From: Chlamydiota bacterium
GTDB lineage: Bacteria > Chlamydiota > Chlamydiia > Chlamydiales > Waddliaceae
Direction: 5' to 3'
Assembly (NCBI GenBank): GCA_011065005.1
Contig: JAAKFP010000033.1
Span: 1 to 11,594 of the forward strand
DNA length: 11,594 nt
Below are positions 1 to 5,549 of the stretch, one piece after another. Position 1 is the first letter of the stretch. Every line of letters starts with the position of its first letter. Position numbers and translations under genes: made by a program. The notes beneath the pieces are model-generated. The model saw only the letters and a program-made list of their open reading frames with translations, was not told the origin of the DNA and did no database searches.

Positions 1-120
1 TTTACCACCGAGAGCACAGAGAACACAGAGAATGGAAAAATTTCGGGGTTTATTAAAAATAGACCCTCTCATAAAACCTCAAATTTCTCTCTGTGCTCTC
101 TGTGAACTGTGGTGAAATTT
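1..120. repeat. CACAGAG-type imperfect inverted repeat
   Basis: The left arm (about 1-33) and the reverse complement of the right arm (about 83-120) share a run of CACAGAG/GAGCACAGAGA units, and both begin with TTT(C)ACCAC. The arms enclose a spacer of about 50 bases and could form one long imperfect hairpin. No reading frame is present. A half copy of the same unit recurs at about 11422-11446, so it is repeated within the window. It looks like a dispersed extragenic element; whether it is mobile or transcribed cannot be seen. Confidence 0.7.
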
Positions 121-133
121 CCAAGTGTATGTG

Positions 134-233
134 TTTAGGTTGATGCGTATGCGAAGATCGCGAAGGAAGCGCGAAAAATTTAACCTAAAAAAATCTTCGT
201 GTGTCCTTTGTTTTCTTCGCGTTCTTCGCGGTT
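134..233. repeat. GCGAAG-type nested inverted repeats
   Basis: Two overlapping inverted repeats are visible. TTTAGGTT at 134-141 pairs perfectly with AACCTAAA at 182-189. The 18-base arm at 151-168 (GCGAAGATCGCGAAGGAA) matches the reverse complement of 212-229 at 16 of 18 positions. The sequence is unlike the neighbouring CACAGAG repeat, so this is a second extragenic repeat family placed directly after the first. The two overlapping pairings are mutually exclusive, so alternative folds are possible. Confidence 0.6.
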
Positions 234-307
234 AGCAGATAGAGGTGAACGGTTACGACACCCCCTCCCTGGTAAGACTCTTTATTTTGTCTCTTTCTTT
301 AACCATT

Positions 308-333
308 TATCCTGCCTATCCTACTTATCCTGA
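308..333. repeat. TATCCT triple tandem repeat (9-bp period)
   Basis: TATCCTGCC, TATCCTACT and TATCCTGA follow one another with a strict 9-base period. This is a third short repeat type in the gene-free stretch 1-478. Nothing in it resembles a coding region, and no function is assigned. Confidence 0.55.
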
Positions 334-384
334 TATATTTATTTTTCAGTGGGAATGGTTGTAAAACTTCTCAGTTTTATAATA

Positions 385-478
385 TTTTTTCGTAAAAAAC
401 TCTTTTCATTAATTCCATTTTTTAGTAAAATAGATTTTTTACGTAAATGGTTTCGCAATAATATAAAGGGTTTAAAAA
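385..478 (+). promoter_or_regulatory. AT-rich promoter region of the first kinase-like gene, with repeated TTTTTT-GTAAA motifs
   Basis: Three related motifs lie upstream of the start codon: TTTTTTCGTAAA (385-396), TTTTTTAGTAAA (418-429) and TTTTTTACGTAAA (435-447). The last contains the perfect palindrome TTTACGTAAA (438-447). An AATAATATAAA stretch at about 457-467 could serve as a -10 region, and AAAGGG at 465-470 is a ribosome-binding site about 8 bases before ATG 479. The two proximal motifs and the palindrome recur upstream of the second paralog, which supports a regulatory role or at least shared descent. The transcription start is not determined. Confidence 0.5.
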
Positions 479-2533
479 ATGATTGATAATAATAATTTTA
501 CTATTGGCGAGCTTACTGGCCGTCAATATTCTCAATTAATGTCTCCCCTAAGGAAGGAAAGGGATAAAAATGGTGCATTGACAGAGCGTAATGTTACCTG
601 GATCCGATACACGTTCAATCACGTTGTCACCTTCATTCATCGCTTGTTCCACGCGATATTCCATAAGGGTCATCGATGGGAAAATGATAAGACACTACTG
701 CATAGGTTCACAGTGGGTTTGGATAACAAGGAGCAACTCGACGAGGTCACATGTGACGCTATCAAATTACTGGAACTTTTAGAGAAGTTCAAGATGGATT
801 TAACAGACATTGAAGACCTCTACGAAAACAAGAGAGGTTCTCGAGAAAATTCGGAATTTGATAAGAAGTTCAACGCTGCTCAGGAAGAGCATGGAGAAGA
901 AGAACAATTCCCGGTTGATGCAAACAATCTTTTAGACCTTGTGGACAAGTTTAACAATAATGGTTTCCAAAACATCAGCCTCTTCGACGATGCAGCTCTT
1001 GATGCAATCTCTCTATTGGGAGAGGAACTGATCTTACGAAATTCTCTAGAGTGTACACAAGAGGTCAACGATCACCTTAAACTCCATAATAATCTGCAAC
1101 ATCTGAAACAAATTCGTTCAGCTGACCAGGGAAATGAGAAAGTTGGAAGACGCGACACAATGCACATGGAGAAAAGAAGAAAACTCTTGAATCCCACGTA
1201 CGACGAGAAGGTACGAGAGCAATGGTTGAAAGATGAAAAAAAAGATGATGTGAAAAACCGTCGAGACGAGCTAAAAAAAGCGTTGGAGTTGTACAGACCT
1301 CAAGTTGAGGAAGACAAAAGGAAAAATCCTGAGCGGCATCTTCTCGTAAAGAAATGTCTCGAAGAAGGAGAGTTCATCCCCACCTCGCGGGGGTGTGGTG
1401 GTGCCAACTTCCTTAAATATGGCGGTGAAACGAAATTTGTCATTAAGGCCAATGGAGAGGGAACCCACTGCCTTCATAATAGAAAAACGGATGAAAAGGA
1501 CAATCCTCTCAACGGATACTCAATAAGTAAAGGCAGTCGCATACGCAACGGAATTCCTTTATATTTCGAATCGTTATCTGAAATTCTCTACTATGAAGTG
1601 GCCAAACTATTAGAGTTGGAAGCATATGTTCCCGAAACCTTTCCGGCAATTATTGAATCAAAGGAATTTTTTGATAGAGCTGAAGACCCCGAAAGCCCTC
1701 AAGTTAAAGAAAAATTTTGTTCCGCTCAGCAATTCACAAAGAACAAAGGACTTCTTTCTGAATTTGTCTTTTTTGTCTCTAAGGATAGAAGAACCTTAGA
1801 ATTTAAAAAAGGCTTTGAAGGTATCGATAGTTTTTCTGTTGGAGCAAACATTTTTCTAGACTGTCTGTGCGGTAACACAGACCGCATTCAAGACAACTGC
1901 TTGGTTGGGACGAATAATGAGTTGATCAATATTGATAATGGATTGTGTTTTCCTGAGGACAACATACAAATTCGCTCTCTTAATGTGCTCTTACCAGAAG
2001 CCAGAAAAGAGAAATTTGATCGACGTTTTATCGAATTGATTAAAAGGATTAGTAACGAAAAAGACCCCTTATCACAGCGATTATCTCATTTGATCGAGGA
2101 GGCTCAAGAGCAACATACCTCAGTCAACGGGATAAACACAAATCAACGTTCCAGAAACAAGTACGTCCAAAATGTCATGAGAGCATTAAAACAACGAATT
2201 GAGATAATGAAGTACGCTATTGATAAAGGGATGACGATGAGTGAGGTAGGCCTCCGTGTACTCGCTTTAGGGTCTCATGAAAAAGGATTCGCTTATCGTG
2301 ATGAACCGATTACAGCAAATGATGTTGCCTCATTCCATCTTGGAGGAGACAAAACAAAACGATGGCCTGGTGTTAAACAGGAATCTAAAAATAAGAAAGT
2401 AGATGCCCCCAAAGAAGAAGAGGGTGCCTCCTCCTATAGTGAAAGCACAATGGTTAGAGGCTCAGTGATTGGCGGTGAGGATCCTCCGCAGCAATCTTTT
2501 TTGAGAATTTTCGATTCCTCCTTAAGTGATTAA
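479..2533 (+). CDS. PI3/PI4-kinase-like protein, paralog A (684 aa), candidate effector
   Basis: The product probably carries a phosphoinositide-kinase-like fold. Residues 1-78 form a block with no signal peptide or clear membrane segment; it matches paralog B at 64 of 78 positions. Residues 79-280 are charged, probably helical, and poorly conserved. The kinase core spans about 290-530: FVIK with the candidate ATP-binding lysine K323, YEVAKLL then VPETFPA at about 372-390, the catalytic loop GNTDRIQDN (D468, N473), and NIDNGLCFPE with metal-binding D486. The last two motifs closely resemble NTDRGNDN and AIDNGLAFP of type II PI4-kinases. A conserved C-terminal block (GMTMSEVGLRV) follows at about 583-595. 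The histidine usual in DRHxxN is isoleucine here; type II PI4-kinases have glycine at that place, so this need not abolish activity. The start is fixed by the shared N-terminus and by AAAGGG at 465-470. A HipA-like or other protein kinase is the main alternative. The substrate is unknown and secretion is inferred. Confidence 0.7.
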   Translation: MIDNNNFTIGELTGRQYSQLMSPLRKERDKNGALTERNVTWIRYTFNHVVTFIHRLFHAIFHKGHRWENDKTLLHRFTVGLDNKEQLDEVTCDAIKLLELLEKFKMDLTDIEDLYENKRGSRENSEFDKKFNAAQEEHGEEEQFPVDANNLLDLVDKFNNNGFQNISLFDDAALDAISLLGEELILRNSLECTQEVNDHLKLHNNLQHLKQIRSADQGNEKVGRRDTMHMEKRRKLLNPTYDEKVREQWLKDEKKDDVKNRRDELKKALELYRPQVEEDKRKNPERHLLVKKCLEEGEFIPTSRGCGGANFLKYGGETKFVIKANGEGTHCLHNRKTDEKDNPLNGYSISKGSRIRNGIPLYFESLSEILYYEVAKLLELEAYVPETFPAIIESKEFFDRAEDPESPQVKEKFCSAQQFTKNKGLLSEFVFFVSKDRRTLEFKKGFEGIDSFSVGANIFLDCLCGNTDRIQDNCLVGTNNELINIDNGLCFPEDNIQIRSLNVLLPEARKEKFDRRFIELIKRISNEKDPLSQRLSHLIEEAQEQHTSVNGINTNQRSRNKYVQNVMRALKQRIEIMKYAIDKGMTMSEVGLRVLALGSHEKGFAYRDEPITANDVASFHLGGDKTKRWPGVKQESKNKKVDAPKEEEGASSYSESTMVRGSVIGGEDPPQQSFLRIFDSSLSD

Positions 2534-2560
2534 CCATGTAGGTGCAGCGATAGATTTTTT

Positions 2561-2774
2561 GGGAGTACGGGGACAAGTCCTTGCAGTTCTACATAAGTTT
2601 TTCTCGACAGAAAAAATTTACAGGTTGTTTTTTACAATATTGCTACGACATACTTTTACACATAAGTTTTTCTGACAAAAATATCTTCTTCTACGGTCTT
2701 ATTTGTGCACCTGAAAGAAATGTAAAACCTCAGAGGCGCGGTAGCGCCAAAAGGTGCAAAGCCCCCATACTCCC
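2561..2774. repeat. Inverted-repeat pair flanking the spacer after paralog A
   Basis: The arm GGGAGTACGGGGAC (2561-2574) lies shortly after the stop codon of paralog A. It matches the reverse complement of 2761-2774 at 12 of 14 positions. The second arm abuts the uvrC-tail remnant. This copies the layout after paralog B, where a longer inverted pair lies between the kinase stop and the uvrC stop. The arms are probably decayed convergent terminators inherited with the duplicated unit. The spacer also holds a GGCGC/GCGCC hairpin (about 2735-2748) nested inside TGCACCT/AGGTGCA (2707-2713 and 2752-2758). Confidence 0.55.
2591..2680. repeat. Direct repeat ACATAAGTTTTTCT in the inter-kinase spacer
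   Basis: ACATAAGTTTTTCT occurs at 2591-2604 and again at 2660-2673. Both copies are followed by a GACA-plus-A-run tail (the first has an extra C and G), with a 69-base offset. The spacer after paralog B lacks this repeat and is shorter, so the repeat accounts for part of the length difference. No gene is supported here. Confidence 0.5.
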
Positions 2775-2778
2775 AAAT

Positions 2779-2851
2779 TTATTGTTGGAAGAAGTCTTGA
2801 ATGGCTTTGGCGTCTCGTTCTGAGAGGCCTTTAACTTTTAGCAATTCCTCT
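2779..2851 (-). pseudogene. Duplicated 3'-terminal fragment of uvrC
   Basis: Bases 2780-2851 match 5551-5622, the 3' end of the intact uvrC, at 70 of 72 positions and in the same orientation. Read on the minus strand, the fragment encodes the last 23 residues of UvrC (EELLKVKGLSERD then A-KAIQDFFQQ) and a stop codon, TAA instead of TAG. One of the two differences is synonymous (CAG to CAA) and the other changes V597 to A. Similarity stops abruptly after 2851, where sequence homologous to the promoter of paralog A begins. The fragment has no start and cannot make a functional protein; it marks a duplication junction. Confidence 0.9.
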
Positions 2852-2863
2852 GAAAAATTTTTT

Positions 2864-2936
2864 ACATTAATTCTAGTTTTTGGTAAAATACATTTTTTAC
2901 GTAAACAGTTTTGCTATAAAATATAGGTTTAAAAAA
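2864..2936 (+). promoter_or_regulatory. Promoter region of the second kinase-like gene
   Basis: This stretch is homologous to about 409-478 upstream of paralog A. It keeps ATTAATTC, the motif GTTTTTGGTAAAA (2876-2888) and TTTTTTACGTAAA (2893-2905) with the palindrome TTTACGTAAA (2896-2905). TATAAAATATA at about 2915-2925 is a plausible -10 region. The ribosome-binding site is weaker than in paralog A (ATAGG instead of AAAGGG), which may lower translation. The region begins right after the uvrC-tail remnant, so the promoter was duplicated together with the gene. Confidence 0.5.
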
Positions 2937-5312
2937 ATGGTTTATAATAATAATTTTACTATTGGCGAACTTACTGGCCGTCAATATTCCCAATTGATGT
3001 CCCCTTCAAGGGTGAAAAGGGATAAGAATGGTACATTGACAGAACGCAAAGTCACCTGGATCCGACACGCGTTTAAACACGTCATCGTCTTCATTAACCG
3101 CTTGTTTCACGCGATCTTCCATAAGGATCATAGATGGGAAAACGATAAGACACTGCTGCATAGGTTCACAGAGGATTTGAAAAGCCAGAAGCCAGTCGAC
3201 AAGGTCTCGACAGAGGCTATCAAGATGCTGAATTTTATGGATGTGCTCCGAATGAATATGAAGGAATTTACTGATCTCTATCTCTGCAACAAACACAACC
3301 GCGCGTTGGAATTGAAAATTACAAGGCGTATCATTGCTGCTGAGAAAAGATTTAAGGAAGGGGAAAAGGTAAAACTCAAAACATTCAAAGCTGAATCAAG
3401 AGACTTTAGTGCATCTCTGGATAATTTTAAAAATGAAACAGATAGATTCAAGAAGATCAATATCTTCAAAGATGCAGTTCGTGATGAAGATGTAGTTCTT
3501 GGTGCAATCTCTCTGCTCGGTAGGGACCTGATCTTACGAAATCGTCAGAACACACAAGAGGTCCACGATCACCTACAACTCCATATAGATCTGCAAAGTC
3601 TGAAAAAAATTCATTCACCTGCCCCGATCATTGAAAGAGCCGACACAGCGCCCAGCGAAGAAAAAAGAGAGGACTTACCCACTCAAAACAAAGAGATACG
3701 AGCAAAATGGTGGGATGAAAGCAACAATGATCAGAATCCAGCCTATAAAGAGGTTAAAACTCGTGAACGAGAACTAGAAGCCACAATGGAGTTGTACAGG
3801 CGTAAAGTTGAAGAAGACGAAAGGATATACCCTAAGCGTCATCTTCTGGTTGAGAAATGTGTGAAGGAAGGAAAGGTCATTCCCACCCGAAAGGGATGTG
3901 GTGCTGCCATTTTTCTTGAATGGGGCGGTAAAACGGAATTTGTCGTTAAAGCAAATGGAGAGGGAGCCCGCTGCCTTCATTGTAGAAAAAGAGATGATCG
4001 TGGGAATCTTCTCAACGGATACTCAATAAATGGAAACAGTCGCATCCGCTTAGGAGTTCCTTTAGGTTTCGAACCGACATCTGAACTCCTCTTTCGTGAA
4101 GTGGCCGAATCTGTAGGGTTGGGAAAATATGTTCCTGTAACCTTTCCGGCCATTATTACGTCAAAAGAATTTTTTGATAGAGCTGAAGACCCCAACGATC
4201 CCCAACCCAAAACAAAGTCTTGTTCTGCTCAGCAATTTGTAAAGAACAAGGGGGATATTTCTGATTTGGTTAAAAGTGATGATGCGAAAAAACGAACCAA
4301 AACTGCTGATGAAAAAGAACAAACCAAGAGGTTAAGATTCCATACGCGCTTCGAAGACATCGATCCTTTTTCTGTTGGAGCCAGCATTTTTCTAGACTGT
4401 TTGTGCGGTAACACAGACCGTCATGCTGATAACTGTTTGATTGGGACGAAGAATGAATTGGTCAACATTGATAATGGATTATGTTTTCCGGAGAACAACT
4501 ACGAAATTTGCTCTTTTAATGTGCTCTTGCCACAAGCAGAAAAGGAATTTGATTCTCGTTTCAGAAATTTGATTGAAAGGATTGGTGACAAAAATAGCCC
4601 CTTCAGGCAACGATTAATTCATTTGATCAAGAAGACTCTAATGGATCAAGCAACAGTCATCGAGGAGGCTCAAAAGAAACCTGCCGAAGCGATGGCTCAA
4701 AAGCAAGATGCTGAGAGGGAGGCCACCGAAGAGGCTCAAGAGAAAGATGCTGACATCAACGAGGCAGACAAAGATAAGAGTTCCGATCACTCTGCCTTCG
4801 AAGATAACCCTGCATACAAAGCCTGGAAGGCTAAAAAGCAACGTGCCGGTGTCAACGGAGCAGACAAAAATGAGCCTTCTAAAAACCCTTTCTTCGAAAG
4901 AATCTTCGAAAAAGAGGAAAACGCGCGCAAGAAAAAAATGGAATCTAAAAATGAAGGCCCTAAAAACTGTAACGTCGAACAAATTATCGAGGCGTTAGAA
5001 AAACGAATTGAGGTAATGCATTGGGCCATTGGTCAGGGAATGTCGATGAAAGAAGTAGGCCTCCGTGTTTTTGCTTTAGAGTCAAAGAATGACGAATTCG
5101 TATTTCGTAATGACCCGATCACAGAAAAAGATATTGACTCCCGGCATCTTGGATTAGAAGACATAAAAAAACAATGGACTGTTGGTGATGAGGAGGAGAA
5201 GGAAGAGGATGGGGATCACCTTAGCGGCACATTGGTTAGTTTTAAGGTTAAATCTAAGGATTCTCAGCAGCAACCCTTTTTGCACATGGCTACTTTCAGC
5301 GACAAGAAATAG
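2937..5312 (+). CDS. PI3/PI4-kinase-like protein, paralog B (791 aa), candidate effector
   Basis: This is the tandem paralog of the gene at 479-2533. ATG 2937 is preferred over an upstream TTG at 2880 because it aligns exactly with the start of paralog A and the extra residues fall in the homologous promoter. The order is the same: conserved N-terminus (1-78), divergent charged middle (79-295), and kinase core at about 300-555. The core has FVVK (K338), REVAESV then VPVTFPA, GNTDRHADN (D494, H496, N499) and NIDNGLCFPE (D512). This loop has the full DRHxxN form seen in plant PI4K-gamma and many PI3/4-kinases. Residues about 565-678 are a Glu/Lys/Ala-rich block with internal repeats (EEAQKK/EEAQEK, INEADK/VNGADK), about 90 residues longer than in paralog A. 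A conserved C-terminal block with GMSMKEVGLRV follows at about 701. Two tandem terminator hairpins lie downstream. A lipid kinase is favoured, but a protein kinase of the same fold is possible. No secretion test can be made from sequence. Confidence 0.72.
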   Translation: MVYNNNFTIGELTGRQYSQLMSPSRVKRDKNGTLTERKVTWIRHAFKHVIVFINRLFHAIFHKDHRWENDKTLLHRFTEDLKSQKPVDKVSTEAIKMLNFMDVLRMNMKEFTDLYLCNKHNRALELKITRRIIAAEKRFKEGEKVKLKTFKAESRDFSASLDNFKNETDRFKKINIFKDAVRDEDVVLGAISLLGRDLILRNRQNTQEVHDHLQLHIDLQSLKKIHSPAPIIERADTAPSEEKREDLPTQNKEIRAKWWDESNNDQNPAYKEVKTRERELEATMELYRRKVEEDERIYPKRHLLVEKCVKEGKVIPTRKGCGAAIFLEWGGKTEFVVKANGEGARCLHCRKRDDRGNLLNGYSINGNSRIRLGVPLGFEPTSELLFREVAESVGLGKYVPVTFPAIITSKEFFDRAEDPNDPQPKTKSCSAQQFVKNKGDISDLVKSDDAKKRTKTADEKEQTKRLRFHTRFEDIDPFSVGASIFLDCLCGNTDRHADNCLIGTKNELVNIDNGLCFPENNYEICSFNVLLPQAEKEFDSRFRNLIERIGDKNSPFRQRLIHLIKKTLMDQATVIEEAQKKPAEAMAQKQDAEREATEEAQEKDADINEADKDKSSDHSAFEDNPAYKAWKAKKQRAGVNGADKNEPSKNPFFERIFEKEENARKKKMESKNEGPKNCNVEQIIEALEKRIEVMHWAIGQGMSMKEVGLRVFALESKNDEFVFRNDPITEKDIDSRHLGLEDIKKQWTVGDEEEKEEDGDHLSGTLVSFKVKSKDSQQQPFLHMATFSDKK

Positions 5313-5336
5313 TTGCAGCGGTAGATTCTTTGGACT

Positions 5337-5359
5337 GCGCAGAGCAATCTGCGCTTTTT
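5337..5359 (+). terminator. Rho-independent terminator 1 after paralog B
   Basis: GCGCAGA (5337-5343), loop GCAA and TCTGCGC (5348-5354) form a perfect 7-bp stem with a GNRA-type tetraloop, followed by five T. It begins 24 bases after the stop codon of paralog B. Confidence 0.8.
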
Positions 5360-5373
5360 AAAAAATTTGGAGT

Positions 5374-5395
5374 GCGCGGAGCAATCCGCGCTTTT
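5374..5395 (+). terminator. Rho-independent terminator 2 after paralog B (tandem copy)
   Basis: GCGCGGA (5374-5380), loop GCAA and TCCGCGC (5385-5391) form a 7-bp stem followed by TTTT. It is a direct duplicate of terminator 1: 5329-5358 and 5366-5395 match at 27 of 30 positions. Two of the differences form one compensatory pair, A-T in the first stem and G-C in the second. Confidence 0.75.
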
Positions 5396-5401
5396 CGATG
5401 T

Positions 5402-5430
5402 GGAGAGGCCTTTATTGTAAGCAATCCCGT
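5402..5430 (-). other. Possible second, degenerate uvrC-tail fragment
   Basis: GAGAGGCCTTTA at about 5403-5414 is identical to bases in the uvrC tail (about 5592-5603), and a following AAGCAATCCC resembles the uvrC AGCAATTCC. The orientation is the same as that of the intact gene. The match is short and gapped, so chance cannot be excluded. If real, it is an older or more decayed remnant than the one at 2779-2851. Confidence 0.3.
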
Positions 5431-5513
5431 AACAAACCCCTCTACTCAAAAAACTCCCTTAGACAACATTCATAGGCTAAAAAACCGAAACTAAAAGAGA
5501 ACTTTCCATATCG

Positions 5514-5535
5514 AAAAGCGCGGATTGCTCCGCGC
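5514..5535 (-). terminator. Rho-independent terminator of uvrC
   Basis: On the minus strand this reads GCGCGGA-GCAA-TCCGCGC followed by TTTT, starting 14 bases after the uvrC stop codon. It is the same hairpin as terminator 2 of paralog B in inverted orientation, within the 44-bp inverted repeat. Confidence 0.8.
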
Positions 5536-5549
5536 ACTCCAAATTTTTT

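Larger units (their letters stand above)
5360..5549. repeat. 44-bp inverted repeat between paralog B and uvrC
   Basis: Bases 5360-5403 equal the reverse complement of 5506-5549 at 43 of 44 positions; the only mismatch involves base 5400. Each arm contains the GCGCGGA-GCAA-TCCGCGC terminator hairpin. One arm terminates the kinase gene on the plus strand and the other terminates uvrC on the minus strand. The 102-base spacer holds no gene. Such near identity suggests a recent copy or ongoing sequence exchange between the arms, or inversion of the spacer. Confidence 0.85.

Noticed and set aside
1..333. CRISPR array
   Set aside because: The repeats are inverted or immediately tandem and of different families, with no regular repeat-spacer pattern and no cas genes.
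1880..1960. HipA-type toxin kinase as the identity of the paralogs
   Set aside because: The GNTDxxxxN loop is similar, but the following NIDNGLCFPE fits PI4-kinases better than the HipA LxPxYD motif, and there is no HipB-like antitoxin gene beside either copy. It is kept as an alternative only.
2581..2823. Open frame of 80 codons in the spacer after paralog A
   Set aside because: It needs a TTG start with no ribosome-binding site, crosses the direct repeats and inverted-repeat arm, and runs antisense into the uvrC-tail remnant.
2880..2936. Upstream extension of paralog B by 19 residues from a TTG
   Set aside because: The extension is homologous at DNA level to the promoter of paralog A, and the protein alignment begins exactly at ATG 2937.
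4638..4998. Open frames of about 80-114 codons overlapping the charged block of paralog B
   Set aside because: These follow from the repetitive Glu/Lys-rich codons; they have no ribosome-binding site and no family resemblance.
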